From Opacimonas sp002292215 (GTDB taxonomy: Bacteria > Pseudomonadota > Gammaproteobacteria > Enterobacterales > Alteromonadaceae): a stretch of DNA of 64,000 nt. The position numbers were made by a program, and so were the translations under genes. The DNA is taken from assembly GCA_943846745.1 (NCBI GenBank), contig OX044360.1, positions 248,001 through 312,000 on the forward strand, written 5' to 3'. Below, in pieces: positions 51,283 to 61,439 of the stretch. The notes beneath the pieces are model-generated. The model was not told where the DNA came from. It saw nothing but the letters and a program-made list of their open reading frames with translations, and did not search any database. How positions within the stretch are numbered: position 1 is the first letter of the stretch; each line of letters opens with the position of its first letter.

Positions 51283-53138
51283 TAGTGCGTTTCTCCTAAC
51301 CAATAATCCATAACATTGCGAGAAATGGGAGCGGCATTCGAGCCACCTCCACCAGCATTTTCTAATGCCACGATGACACTCAATTTAGGATCTTTTGCCG
51401 GTGCATAGCCTAAATACATCGCATTATCTTTTAAATAGTCGGCAATGATCAAATCATCTACATCTTCATCTTGGCCAACTGAGAATAACTGCGCAGTCCC
51501 TGTTTTACCCGCTGATGCATATGAACTGTTACTAAACGCTTTAAATGCAGTGCCTTGTGGTGTATTGACTGTATCAAACATCGCTTGTTGCACCATATCC
51601 CAATTTTTCTTTTGCAGTACTCTAATAGGTTCAGCGGTATTTAACGGTTCTGTAATGACTAGGTCATCTAGAATGCTTGCTTTAAGTAGCTTAGGACGAT
51701 TTTTAACGCCATAATTAATAATCGTATTGATTGAATCGACTAATTGTACAGGTGTTGCAGTCCAGTATCCTTGTCCAATACCAACAGAAATCGTATCACC
51801 AATATACCAAGGTTGATTAAACCTCGCACGTTTCCAACCTCGGCTCGGTAAATTGCCATCAGACTCTTCTAACAGATCAATGTTGGTGTGTTCACCAAAG
51901 CCAAATTGCGCCATGTATTCATGGATTGTATCAATTCCTAATTTATAAGCTAATTCATAAAAAAATGTATCACACGACACCACAATTGATCGTTGGACAT
52001 CCACTTTTCCGTGCCCACGCTTCAACCAATCACGCCATACGTGTTCAACATCTTCTAACTGATAATAACCTTTGTCTTGGATATGAGTTGTATCTGTGAT
52101 TTTTTGCGACTCTAAACCTAACAATGCTAAGTGGGGTTTGATTAATGATGCAGGGGGGTATTGTCCTTGTACCGCTCGATTGAGAAGTGGTCTGTCATTA
52201 TTTTCAATTAATTTAGAATAATCTTTTTGCGAGATGCCATTTACAAATAAATTGGGGTCGTAGGACGGACTTGAATACATCGCTAAAATCCCACCATCAC
52301 TTGGATCTGAAACCACCACGGAGCCTTTTTTATCGGCTAACAAAGATTGTACATAAAGTTGTAATTCAATATCAATATTGAGAATCAAGTCTTCACCAGG
52401 TTGCGGTGGGGTTTGTTCTAATATCCGTAATGTGCGTCCTTTACTATCTACTTCTAGTTGCGCATAGCCGACTTTGCCATGCAGGCGTTCTTCGTAATAC
52501 CGTTCGACGCCTTGTTTACCTATATTTTTACTCGCAGCATAATTGGATTGTGCCCCCCAACTAGCAATCAAATTTAGATCCCGTGCGTTGATTTTTGAGA
52601 CATAACCCAATACGTGCGTTAAGGCACTGCCGTAGGGATAGTAACGCGCAAGACTGGCTTCAACGGCAACGCCATCAAAACGATGTTGTTGTGCAGAAAA
52701 TAACGCCATCATATCTTCATCCATATTCGCGATAAGAGTTACAGGATGAAACCTGCGTTGGCGTTTTCGGTTGCGTTCGAACCGAGCAATATCAGAAGGG
52801 GTAAGCTCAAGTAGCTGTTGTAATTCGTCTAATAGTGTATCGAGATCTTCGACTTGTTCCAGCGACACTTCGAGGTTAAATACTGGTCGATTTTCAGCAA
52901 TGATAGTGCCGTTTCGATCATAAATTATACCGCGATTGGGCGCGACAGGGATCACCTTAATGCGATTTCCATCGGCACGTATTTGATAATCTTCAAACTG
53001 CTCCACTTGCAGTGAATAAAGGTTATTTAAGACAACTAAAATCAGGGTGAAACACAAGAGCACAGCAAAGAGACAACGACGGAGAAATAAGTTGGATTCC
53101 GCAGTAAAATCTCGAATAGTCTGGCGTCGGTTATTCAT
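51282..53138 (-). CDS. mrdA: Penicillin-binding protein 2 (elongasome transpeptidase)
   Basis: PBP2 cross-links the glycan made by RodA during rod elongation. From the ATG at 53138 it has 618 residues. A short cytoplasmic head (RDFTAESNLF) precedes one membrane anchor (about 21-40), the pedestal domain and the transpeptidase domain. The nucleophile is S331 in PPASLIKP, with SCD at 388-390 and KTGT at 545-548. The frame is open 18 codons upstream into rlmH, but the E. coli protein starts at the equivalent of the chosen ATG. Its ribosome-binding site is weak, so coupling to rlmH (14 bases away) is plausible. Confidence 0.95.
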   Translation of the reverse strand: MNNRRQTIRDFTAESNLFLRRCLFAVLLCFTLILVVLNNLYSLQVEQFEDYQIRADGNRIKVIPVAPNRGIIYDRNGTIIAENRPVFNLEVSLEQVEDLDTLLDELQQLLELTPSDIARFERNRKRQRRFHPVTLIANMDEDMMALFSAQQHRFDGVAVEASLARYYPYGSALTHVLGYVSKINARDLNLIASWGAQSNYAASKNIGKQGVERYYEERLHGKVGYAQLEVDSKGRTLRILEQTPPQPGEDLILNIDIELQLYVQSLLADKKGSVVVSDPSDGGILAMYSSPSYDPNLFVNGISQKDYSKLIENNDRPLLNRAVQGQYPPASLIKPHLALLGLESQKITDTTHIQDKGYYQLEDVEHVWRDWLKRGHGKVDVQRSIVVSCDTFFYELAYKLGIDTIHEYMAQFGFGEHTNIDLLEESDGNLPSRGWKRARFNQPWYIGDTISVGIGQGYWTATPVQLVDSINTIINYGVKNRPKLLKASILDDLVITEPLNTAEPIRVLQKKNWDMVQQAMFDTVNTPQGTAFKAFSNSSYASAGKTGTAQLFSVGQDEDVDDLIIADYLKDNAMYLGYAPAKDPKLSVIVALENAGGGGSNAAPISRNVMDYWLGETH

Positions 53139-53152
53139 TCTGGAAAGTGCGC

Positions 53153-53623
53153 CTATTCTCTGTGATAAGGATGGTTTTGGGTTATCGACCACGCACGGTA
53201 AAGACTTTCAACTACAATGACGCGTACCAAGGGGTGAGGGAGTGTTAATGGGGATAATGACCAGCGTTGCTCAGCGAGCGCAATGCATGCTGGGGCTAAG
53301 CCTTCTGGACCGCCAATTAATAAACTGACGTCGCGTCCATCCATCTTCCAGCTATCAATTTGTTTGGCTAATGTGGGGGAGTCCCATGGTTTACCCAATA
53401 CTTCAAGCGTGACTACTCGGTCATGTTTGCCGATAGCTTGACAGGTAAGTTCACCTTCTTTTTCTAAAATTCTAGTAACGTCTGCATTTTTTCCTCTTTT
53501 CCCCGCAGGGATCTGAGTAAACTTGACTGGCATGTCAGAAGGGAATCGTTTAAGAAAATGAGCGCATCCGGTTTCTACCCAGTCAGGCATTTTAGTTCCA
53601 ACTGCAATAATTTGGATGCGCAT
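53153..53623 (-). CDS. rlmH: 23S rRNA (pseudouridine-1915-N3) methyltransferase
   Basis: RlmH is a small SPOUT methyltransferase acting on pseudouridine 1915 in helix 69 of assembled ribosomes. The 156 residues match the family length. SLLIGGPEGLAPAC holds the SAM-binding glycine loop, and LPHPLVRVIVVESLYRAWSI followed by a C-terminal NHPYHRE tail is diagnostic. It lies 21 bases after rsfS and just before mrdA, as in E. coli. Confidence 0.97.
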   Translation of the reverse strand: MRIQIIAVGTKMPDWVETGCAHFLKRFPSDMPVKFTQIPAGKRGKNADVTRILEKEGELTCQAIGKHDRVVTLEVLGKPWDSPTLAKQIDSWKMDGRDVSLLIGGPEGLAPACIALAEQRWSLSPLTLPHPLVRVIVVESLYRAWSITQNHPYHRE

Positions 53624-53644
53624 CGTTGTGCTAACCTAAGGTAA

Positions 53645-53980
53645 TTAAGACCAGAGTTTTTCTAGTTGATAGAAGTCACGGGTTTCATCTTGCATAACAT
53701 GCAGGACAACATCACCTAAATCGACTAATACCCATTCACCTGATTCTTGTCCTTCAATACTTAAAGGAGGTGAACCTGCGCGTTTCATTTCTACTACAAC
53801 ATTTTCCGCAATAGAGCGAACATGTCGTTTTGAGTTACCTGAACACACTATCATCGTGTCGGTAACGGTTGATCTACCAGCTACATCAATTTCAGTGATG
53901 TCTCTACCTTTCATGTCTTCAATTTTATCAATGACGAATTTTTTTAAGCTATCGTGGTCCAAAGTTGCCTCAGTTTGCAA
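53645..53980 (-). CDS. rsfS: Ribosome silencing factor RsfS
   Basis: RsfS binds ribosomal protein L14 and blocks subunit joining under starvation. The 111 residues contain the DUF143 hallmarks DIEDMKGRDI-like (here IEDMKGRDITEIDV), CSGNSKRHVRSIAENV and GEWVLVDLGDVVLHVM. The start overlaps the end of nadD by 11 bases. E. coli has cobC between nadD and rsfS; that gene is not here. Confidence 0.95.
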   Translation of the reverse strand: MQTEATLDHDSLKKFVIDKIEDMKGRDITEIDVAGRSTVTDTMIVCSGNSKRHVRSIAENVVVEMKRAGSPPLSIEGQESGEWVLVDLGDVVLHVMQDETRDFYQLEKLWS

Positions 53981-54602
53981 ATAAATGATGTATACGAATA
54001 TAGTTTAACACGCTTGGCGTAATAAATTGACTTTCTATATCGCGGTTTAGTAATTCTAACCTGCATTGGGTGGATGAAATATTCACTCTAGGCAAGATAA
54101 CTCGGGTGATACAGCCTATTTTATGGTGTATCGGACCCTGTGTTAATGTGTTGATATTTTGCACGATTTTTTTAGGTAATGTTCCTACTTTAGTTTGAAC
54201 TTGGTCTCTCGGGAGTACAATGATGTGGCACAGCTGCATAATATCGGCATACCGGTGCCACTTATCGAAGCTTTGCAGACTGTCTTCACCGATAATAAAA
54301 AATACACGATAATGCTCAGAAAAATGCAACAGAGTGTTGAACGTAAAACTTGTTTCAGGCTGTGTTAACTCATAATCGCTGATCGTTAAACTAGGAAATT
54401 CAGCAGTACATAACTGCAGCATTGCCAACCGATGCGCATTGGATACGGGTGGTTGGTCGAGTTTAAGAGGTGAAATATGATTAGGTAATAAAGTAATATT
54501 ACCCACGCCATACTGTTGTTGCAGTGCTAATAAAGGCTCAATATGGCCACGGTGCGGCGGGTTGAAACTTCCACCAAATAAATAGAGCAGGGGTTTATGC
54601 AT
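53970..54602 (-). CDS. nadD: Nicotinate-nucleotide adenylyltransferase
   Basis: NadD joins nicotinate mononucleotide and ATP to form deamido-NAD. The 210-residue protein begins LLYLFGGSFNPPHRGHIEPL with the HxGH-type motif of nucleotidyltransferases (PPHRGH, about 15-20). FFIIGEDSLQSFDKWHRY lies in the middle and the ISST motif follows in NISSTQCRLELL. It overlaps holA by 8 bases upstream and rsfS by 11 downstream. Confidence 0.95.
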   Translation of the reverse strand: MHKPLLYLFGGSFNPPHRGHIEPLLALQQQYGVGNITLLPNHISPLKLDQPPVSNAHRLAMLQLCTAEFPSLTISDYELTQPETSFTFNTLLHFSEHYRVFFIIGEDSLQSFDKWHRYADIMQLCHIIVLPRDQVQTKVGTLPKKIVQNINTLTQGPIHHKIGCITRVILPRVNISSTQCRLELLNRDIESQFITPSVLNYIRIHHLFAN

Positions 54603-55623
54603 AACTCAACGTAAACTCATCTAAACCGTATGGCGTAAAGAGAAGGCATAAATGACACAACAATACATAAGGGCGTGTAGGTTGTGTGTTTTTAAACTGA
54701 AAGTCAGCTTCTTTTAATGCCACTCTGATTGAAGCAAATTTTTGTGGTGTAAATTGTTTTAGTAAATCGGTATACAAACCTTGTTTGTTGCCCCATACAC
54801 GTAATGCAGTCCAATTAATCCGTTCGCCGTTGCGCTGGAGTTGATCAATGGTATAGAGTGTTTCCCATTCTTTAATCAATGCCCAGATAATAATGTTAGG
54901 TTCTAGCCCTTCACTCTCAAGGCGAAACAATAACTTAACGATCCGTTGAGCATCACCAGCAAGCATTGTGTCAATGAGTTGATATACGGTATAACGTGAT
55001 TGCTCTACAACGGCTGCTTTACATTGTTTTATGTTTAGTGTGCCACCTGCATACAATAAACCCAGTTTATCGATTTCTTGCTTAGCAGCGAGCATATTAC
55101 CTTCACAGGCATCAGCGACAAACGCGATACAATCTTGTGTGGTATGAATTGGGATCTGTTGTAGAAGCTGCGCGACCCAATTTTCTAAGTCACGTCCTTC
55201 TAGCGCAAAACAAGGGATGAACCAACCCGCAGATTGATAGGTTTTAAACCACTTGGTGTTTTGCACATCTTTGCCAACACGTGGACCATAGATGACAATC
55301 AAAACATCCGCTGAAGGTTGCTCAGCTATGCTCAATAATACTTTACTGCCTTCTTTACCCGGTTTACCTGTAGGTAAATGAAGTTCAATCAGTTGTTTAT
55401 CGCTAAACAATGACATCGTTTGCGTGGCCTCTAGTAACGTTGACCAGTCAAAATCAGCATCGGCCGTGAGGCTTTGTCGTTCTGCAAACCCAGCTTTAAG
55501 CGCATGCTCACGCACCGTATCAAGCGCTTGTATCGTTTGTTGCGGCTCATCACCGAAAATTAATACAAAGGGCGGTAAACTATTGTCACATTGAGTTGCT
55601 AACTGATTTAAACGTAATTGCAT
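54595..55623 (-). CDS. holA: DNA polymerase III, delta subunit
   Basis: HolA opens the beta sliding clamp within the clamp loader. The 342 residues match E. coli delta in length and layout. An AAA+-like N-terminal domain has FVLIFGDEPQQTIQALDTVREHA and the clamp-contact region TMSLFSDKQLIELHLP. A lid and a helical collar domain ending LLCHLCLLF follow. It starts 1 base after the lptE stop and is part of the leuS-lptE-holA-nadD run. Confidence 0.95.
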   Translation of the reverse strand: MQLRLNQLATQCDNSLPPFVLIFGDEPQQTIQALDTVREHALKAGFAERQSLTADADFDWSTLLEATQTMSLFSDKQLIELHLPTGKPGKEGSKVLLSIAEQPSADVLIVIYGPRVGKDVQNTKWFKTYQSAGWFIPCFALEGRDLENWVAQLLQQIPIHTTQDCIAFVADACEGNMLAAKQEIDKLGLLYAGGTLNIKQCKAAVVEQSRYTVYQLIDTMLAGDAQRIVKLLFRLESEGLEPNIIIWALIKEWETLYTIDQLQRNGERINWTALRVWGNKQGLYTDLLKQFTPQKFASIRVALKEADFQFKNTQPTRPYVLLCHLCLLFTPYGLDEFTLSYA

Positions 55624-55624
55624 A

Positions 55625-56176
55625 TTAGCGGCCTTGCAACTGGGCTAAATGCGCAGGTAAACGCTGGTAAATAGTTGCAGCAGCTTCTTGGCGTAGCTCA
55701 TTGAGTACTAAATTAAGCTCACGAGTTTTGGCTAACACTTGACGAGGATCATCCTGGTACTCTCGAATTAACGTAAATGTATAATTCTGGGGATCCATAT
55801 CAGCGAAATGTAGCACGTAATTAACCGCATAAATCAACTCATACTCAGCGACTTGTCCGGTAGAAAAAACCGATAACAAACGACGCTCAATAGATTCAGG
55901 TTTAATGCTAATCGTATGGGTAATCGTGCCATCAATATTTGGTTGAATACCTTGTTTGGTAAAATATTGTTCAACAGTGTTATGCAAGGCGGAATAACGG
56001 GTCGGCTGCTCTACGTGCAGATGAGACAAAGCGGAGTTAGGGAGCTGTTGCCCCCTTAAAGTAAAACCACAACTGCTGATCAGCCCAAGTAGCACAAATA
56101 CACAAAACCAACGCACAAGCCAATAATGTCTGGTGCTAGGTGATACAGATTGTGTTATTTGATTAACCGTAGTCAT
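55625..56176 (-). CDS. lptE: LPS-assembly lipoprotein LptE
   Basis: LptE plugs the LptD barrel that inserts lipopolysaccharide in the outer membrane. The 183-residue protein has a lipobox LISSC with C36, followed by GFTLRGQQLPNSALSHL, the usual LptE beginning. The signal peptide has an unusually long head of about 20 residues before its hydrophobic core, so a start further in (for example the GTG that encodes V21) is possible. It lies 53 bases after leuS and directly before holA. Confidence 0.92.
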   Translation of the reverse strand: MTTVNQITQSVSPSTRHYWLVRWFCVFVLLGLISSCGFTLRGQQLPNSALSHLHVEQPTRYSALHNTVEQYFTKQGIQPNIDGTITHTISIKPESIERRLLSVFSTGQVAEYELIYAVNYVLHFADMDPQNYTFTLIREYQDDPRQVLAKTRELNLVLNELRQEAAATIYQRLPAHLAQLQGR

Positions 56177-56229
56177 TGTGGTGTATCCTTATACGCCTGC
56201 TGTGGGTCATTCTCAGTTTTGTTACTGAC

Positions 56230-58812
56230 TTAGTTAGCGACAATATTTAATAATTTACCAGGCACATAAATCACTTTACGGATAGTCTTGCCATCAATAA
56301 AGTTTTGTACGTTACTGTCGGCTTGACCTAATGCTTCTACTGTTTCTTTAGATGCGTCAGCTGCAACCGTTATTTTGGCGCGTAATTTACCATTTACTTG
56401 CACTATAATCAGTTTTTCAGCTTCAACCATTGCGGCACTATCCGCTTGAGGCCAAGGTGCAATGTGTACATTATCATGGCCTAATGCTTGCCATAATTCA
56501 TGCGCAATATGCGGCGTAATAGGGGTTAACATTAATACGATTGCCTCGCTGCCTTCCTGTAAAATAGCGCGGTCTTGTTCACTATCGCTTGGCGCTTTAA
56601 GTAAATGATTACTCAGCTCCATGATCGCAGCAATGGCGGTGTTAAACGTTTGACGACGTTCAATATCATCACTGACTTTAGCAATCGTTTGATGCACAAG
56701 TCGACGTAGGTCTTGTTGCGACTTGCTTAACTGTGCAGCATCTACTGCGACAGTTTCGCCTAAGGCAACATGCTCTGAAACTAATTTCCAAACGCGCTTT
56801 AAGAAGCGATTCGCGCCTTCCACACCTGAGTCAACCCATTCTAATGTTTGTTCAGGTGGTGCAGCAAACATGGTAAATAGACGGACCGTATCAGCGCCAT
56901 ATAAATCGATCACTTGTTGTGGGTCGATACCATTGTTTTTTGATTTTGACATCTTTGTCATGCCGCCATGCACGACTGCTTCGCCATCGCTAATAAGTAT
57001 GGCCGTAATGATGCGACCTTTTTCGTCTTTGGTAATGGTAACATCAGCAGGGGAGTACCAGGTTTTTTTGCCTGCCGCGTCTTCACGATAAAACGAATCA
57101 GCAAGTACCATGCCTTGGCACAGTAAGCGCTTGTATGGCTCATCAGAATCGACTAAGCCTTCATCACGTAATAACTTATGGAAAAAACGTGAATATAATA
57201 AATGTAGAATAGCGTGTTCTATCCCGCCCACATATTGATCAACCGGTAACCAATAGTTGGATTCGGCAGGATCGAGCATCGCATTACTTGGTTGAGAGGT
57301 ATAACGGGCATAGTACCAAGATGATTCCATAAAGGTATCAAAGGTATCTGTTTCACGTAATGCGGGTTGGCCATTGAAGGTCGTCTTGGCCCATTCTGGA
57401 TCTGCCTTGATCGGAGATGTCACGCCATCCATAACCACATCTTCGGGTAAAATCACCGGTAATTGTTCAATAGGTACAGGTGCTGACTCACCATTTTCAA
57501 GGTTCAGCATTGGAATGGGTGCACCCCAATAACGCTGACGAGATACACCCCAATCGCGTAGTCGGTAATTGACGGTTTTTTTGCCTTTACCTAATGCGGC
57601 AAGTTTGTCCGCAATCGCATTAAAGCCAGCTTCGAAATCTAGTCCATCAAATTCACCAGAATTAATCAATGCGCCCTTTTCAGTGAAAGCAGCAACACTG
57701 ATATCACAATCAACACCACTAACGACTTGTTTGATAGGTAAACCGTAGGCTTTAGCAAATTCATAATCACGTTGGTCATGACCTGGGACTGCCATTACGG
57801 CGCCTGAGCCATAGCCCATTAATACAAAGTTAGCGACCCAAATTGGTACGCTTTCACCCGTTAAAGGATGAATGGCGGTAAAGCCGGTATCGACGCCTTT
57901 TTTCTCCATTGTTGCCATTTCTGCTTCGGCTAGTTTTGCATTTTTACAAGATTCGACAAATTCGGTCAGTTCAGGACGTAAAGCAACGGCTGCTAATGCA
58001 ATAGGATGCTGCGCGGCAACCGCGACATAACTCACACCATATAATGTGTCAGGGCGAGTCGTATAGACTTCTAATTCAGTGAGTTCAGCAATTTCATGTG
58101 GTAAATCAAATTTGATCTCGACACCTTCTGAGCGACCAATCCAATTTTTTTGCATGGCTTTAACTTGTTCCGGCCATTGGTCTAACTTATCTAAGTCATC
58201 AAGAAGGTTTTGGGCATAAGCGGTAATTTTGATAAACCACTGTGGAATTTCTTTTTGCTCAACAACAGCGCCTGAACGCCAACCGCGACCATCAATAACT
58301 TGCTCGTTAGCTAGTACGGTTTGATCAATCGGATCCCAATTTACGGTAGATAGTTTTTTGTACACTAAGCCTTTTTCATATAAACGGGTAAAGAACCATT
58401 GTTCCCAGCGGTAGTAATCGGGTTGGCAGGTCGCAAATTCACGATCCCAATCATAGCCAAAGCCTAATGAATTAAGCTGGGATTTCATGTACTCAATGTT
58501 AGAGTAAGTCCAATTAGCTGGCGCAGTATTGTTGTTGATTGCGGCATTTTCTGCAGGCAGACCAAACGCATCCCAACCCATCGGCTGCAGGACATTTTTG
58601 CCGAGCATGCGTTGATGACGACTAATCACATCACCAATCGTATAGTTACGTACATGCCCCATATGCAGCTTGCCACTGGGATAAGGAAACATAGATAGAC
58701 AATAAAATTTTTCTTTGGTGTCATCCGGTTGTGCTGTAAAACACGCGTTTTCTTGCCAGTATTGTTGAACTTTGGCTTCTAATGCTTGGGGGGTGTATGG
58801 CTGTTGCGACAT
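56230..58812 (-). CDS. leuS: Leucyl-tRNA synthetase
   Basis: LeuS charges tRNA-Leu and so also supplies the Leu-tRNA used by Aat and Bpt. The 860 residues are the E. coli-type length. The class I HIGH motif appears as HMGH (50-53, in PYPSGKLHMGHVRN) and KMSKS near residue 620 (MTKMSKSKNNG). The editing (CP1) domain, with TTRPDTLYG and the GHDQRDYEFA block, lies between them. It heads the minus-strand block that runs down to dacA and is divergent from a Lon-like gene. Confidence 0.98.
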   Translation of the reverse strand: MSQQPYTPQALEAKVQQYWQENACFTAQPDDTKEKFYCLSMFPYPSGKLHMGHVRNYTIGDVISRHQRMLGKNVLQPMGWDAFGLPAENAAINNNTAPANWTYSNIEYMKSQLNSLGFGYDWDREFATCQPDYYRWEQWFFTRLYEKGLVYKKLSTVNWDPIDQTVLANEQVIDGRGWRSGAVVEQKEIPQWFIKITAYAQNLLDDLDKLDQWPEQVKAMQKNWIGRSEGVEIKFDLPHEIAELTELEVYTTRPDTLYGVSYVAVAAQHPIALAAVALRPELTEFVESCKNAKLAEAEMATMEKKGVDTGFTAIHPLTGESVPIWVANFVLMGYGSGAVMAVPGHDQRDYEFAKAYGLPIKQVVSGVDCDISVAAFTEKGALINSGEFDGLDFEAGFNAIADKLAALGKGKKTVNYRLRDWGVSRQRYWGAPIPMLNLENGESAPVPIEQLPVILPEDVVMDGVTSPIKADPEWAKTTFNGQPALRETDTFDTFMESSWYYARYTSQPSNAMLDPAESNYWLPVDQYVGGIEHAILHLLYSRFFHKLLRDEGLVDSDEPYKRLLCQGMVLADSFYREDAAGKKTWYSPADVTITKDEKGRIITAILISDGEAVVHGGMTKMSKSKNNGIDPQQVIDLYGADTVRLFTMFAAPPEQTLEWVDSGVEGANRFLKRVWKLVSEHVALGETVAVDAAQLSKSQQDLRRLVHQTIAKVSDDIERRQTFNTAIAAIMELSNHLLKAPSDSEQDRAILQEGSEAIVLMLTPITPHIAHELWQALGHDNVHIAPWPQADSAAMVEAEKLIIVQVNGKLRAKITVAADASKETVEALGQADSNVQNFIDGKTIRKVIYVPGKLLNIVAN

Positions 58813-58979
58813 GTAATTAACTATTCCACATAAAATTAATTGTTCTTTAGCCCAATAGAATACCTTAGCTAGGGGCGTAACGCTATGCTCGAAAAGGAAT
58901 TTTTATGCGACTATTGAGATGACTATGTGTAGAATAATACCCAATAAAACCATAATTATGACACAGTGATAGTATCCAT

Positions 58980-61418
58980 ATGACCCAATCGTTATTTTCT
59001 GCACATTCAGCAATGCTTGATTTGATGGTACGTACCCGCCTTGAATCAGAACAATGCCATGCACAGTTAGGGGCGTTTGATATCCCTGAATTAACCGCTG
59101 AATACTTAGCGTTACAGCATAAGAACAAGATTTTCATTGGTCAAAAAAGAGCAAAGCGAGCACTAGAATTTGGTCTAGGAATTGACGCACTTGGTTATAA
59201 TTTATTCGTTATGGGCGAACTGGCGACAGGGCGTTCGACCTTGGTCAAAAGCTATATTGAACAGTTTGGTAAAATGGCCCATGCGCCAGATGATTGGGTC
59301 TATGTAAATAACATCCAAGATGAGCGAGCCCCAATTGCAATCTCGTTCCCATCCGGGCTGAGTCAGACCTTTGACAAAGATATGCAAGATCTGATTGCCA
59401 ACCTTTTAGATACATTTCCTGCTGCATTTGATAATCCTGGATATCAGCGTAAAGCATTAGCGATTAAAAAAGATTATGATGCATTATATGACGGCGCATT
59501 AGAAAAAGTAGAAGCGTCGGCAAGGCAATTTAACATCGCGTTGTTTGAAGATGATGGAAAGGTGGCATTTTTACCCATTGTCGATAATAAACCGGTTGAA
59601 GATGAGCAGTTTCATGCCTTAGCTGATGACGTTCAAGCGGAGTTTTTATTACACATTAAAGAGTGTGAACTTGAACTTGAAGAAGCGCTGTTCGAATTAC
59701 CAGCGTGGAAACGAGCACAATCCGAGCAACTGCGCACCTTAAAGCGCAATACCGCAGAACAAAGTATAAAACCATTACTTAAAGCGCTAGAACATACCTA
59801 TGCAGATAATTTGGCGGTCCTTAAATATTTAAAATCTATTAAAGATCATTTAATCGATTCAGTCATGTGGCTTGATGATTTAGATGACAAAGAAGATAAG
59901 TATGATGCCGCTGAAGCTAAGGCGATGCTAGAAAGTCATTATTTACCTAATACGCTAGTGCAACATGAGGTAACGAGCTCAGCTCCAGTCATTTACGAAG
60001 CCCACCCAACCTATCAAAATTTGTTTGGACGGATTGAATACTCTACTGCTCAAGGCAGTATCATGACGGACTATAGCATGATTTTTAGTGGTGCTTTGCA
60101 TAATGCTAATGGTGGTTATCTACTATTGGATGCAGACAAAATGATTGACCAACCACATGTATGGGAGTCATTAAAGCGCGCATTGAAACAACAGCTATTA
60201 AGAGTCGATTTGCCGCAACAAGATGCGGGAATGGTTAATTCAATGACATTATCGCCTGCGCCGATCCCGCTTCAAGTCAAAATTATTTTGCTCGGCTCGC
60301 GTGATTTATTCTATACGCTGCAAGATTATGATCCTGAGTTTGAGCAACTCTTCAGCGTGCTGGTTGATTTTGATTACGAGTTACCGCTGAATCGCAGTAA
60401 TGTTAAAGATTTTATTACGTGTGTTTGCCAGCATATTAATGGACTCGGTTTTACCGAAATTACGCCAGATTCAATTGAGTTTTTATTAAAATACTCGTTG
60501 CGTTTGAGTGAACATCAAACCAAATTAAGCGCTAAGTTTTCGGCGATGATTGAAATTATCAATGAAGCGGCTTTTTTTGCAAAACAAGCAGGTGCAACTG
60601 AGTTCTCCGAGCATTATTTGCAAACAGCGCACATTGAAAAAGAACACCGAATGTCACGGGTGGCGACGACATTATTGGAAGACATTAAAGAAGAACAAAT
60701 TTTAATCCAAACCGAAGGGACGGCCATTGGGAATGTTAATGGCTTAACCGTTCTAGACGCTGGAGGTACTGCGTTTGGCACGCCAGCGCGGATCACTGCT
60801 ACGGTTTATGTTGGTGCTAGTGGAGTGATTGATATCGAACGTGAAGTGGAATTAGGGCAATCGATTCACTCCAAAGGTGTCATGTTATTAACGGGATATT
60901 TAGGGCAAAAATACGCGCAGCATTTCCCATTAACATTATCAGCAAACATTGCATTAGAACAATCATACGGTTATATCGATGGAGATAGTGCGTCACTGGG
61001 AGAGTTAGTGGCATTGATTTCAGCCTTAACAGATATTCCTTGCTTGCAGACATTAGCTATTACCGGTTCGATTAACCAGTATGGAGAAGTGCAATCAGTC
61101 GGGGGCATCAACGAAAAAATCGAAGGTTTCTTTGATTTATGCCGTCATCGTGGTTTAACAGCTGAACATGGCGTGATTATTCCATTTTCGAATCAAATGC
61201 ATTTATTACTGCGTGATGACATTGTTCAAGCAATTAAACTCGGTAAGTTTTCTATCTTTGCCGTGCGCACGGTTGATGAAGCATTAAGCCTGTTAATGCA
61301 GCGTGAAGCGGGTCAATATAATCTTAAAGGACGCTATCCTAAAGGGACGATTAATTACCAAGCGCTGAATCAATTGTATAATATTTCTAATATTATTAAT
61401 GGTAGTGATGAAGAATAG
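58980..61418 (+). CDS. LonB-like ATP-dependent protease
   Basis: An 812-residue protein with an N-terminal AAA-type region and a C-terminal Lon protease domain, lacking the substrate-binding LAN domain of classical Lon. The nucleotide loop reads GELATGRST (79-87), with Arg where Walker A has Lys, followed by GGYLLLDADKM as Walker B. The catalytic dyad is S670 in DGDSAS and K713 in INEKIEGFF. A long helical insertion (about 160-330) separates parts of the AAA region. No membrane segment is seen. It resembles the stand-alone Lon-related proteases of proteobacteria; substrates are unknown. It is divergent from leuS. Confidence 0.88.
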   Translation: MTQSLFSAHSAMLDLMVRTRLESEQCHAQLGAFDIPELTAEYLALQHKNKIFIGQKRAKRALEFGLGIDALGYNLFVMGELATGRSTLVKSYIEQFGKMAHAPDDWVYVNNIQDERAPIAISFPSGLSQTFDKDMQDLIANLLDTFPAAFDNPGYQRKALAIKKDYDALYDGALEKVEASARQFNIALFEDDGKVAFLPIVDNKPVEDEQFHALADDVQAEFLLHIKECELELEEALFELPAWKRAQSEQLRTLKRNTAEQSIKPLLKALEHTYADNLAVLKYLKSIKDHLIDSVMWLDDLDDKEDKYDAAEAKAMLESHYLPNTLVQHEVTSSAPVIYEAHPTYQNLFGRIEYSTAQGSIMTDYSMIFSGALHNANGGYLLLDADKMIDQPHVWESLKRALKQQLLRVDLPQQDAGMVNSMTLSPAPIPLQVKIILLGSRDLFYTLQDYDPEFEQLFSVLVDFDYELPLNRSNVKDFITCVCQHINGLGFTEITPDSIEFLLKYSLRLSEHQTKLSAKFSAMIEIINEAAFFAKQAGATEFSEHYLQTAHIEKEHRMSRVATTLLEDIKEEQILIQTEGTAIGNVNGLTVLDAGGTAFGTPARITATVYVGASGVIDIEREVELGQSIHSKGVMLLTGYLGQKYAQHFPLTLSANIALEQSYGYIDGDSASLGELVALISALTDIPCLQTLAITGSINQYGEVQSVGGINEKIEGFFDLCRHRGLTAEHGVIIPFSNQMHLLLRDDIVQAIKLGKFSIFAVRTVDEALSLLMQREAGQYNLKGRYPKGTINYQALNQLYNISNIINGSDEE

Positions 61419-61439
61419 GTAGAAAACTAAACAACATTG

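Noticed and set aside
56723..57091. 122-codon open frame antisense to leuS
   Set aside because: Inside a conserved synthetase gene, rich in Ser, Cys and Pro, and without context.
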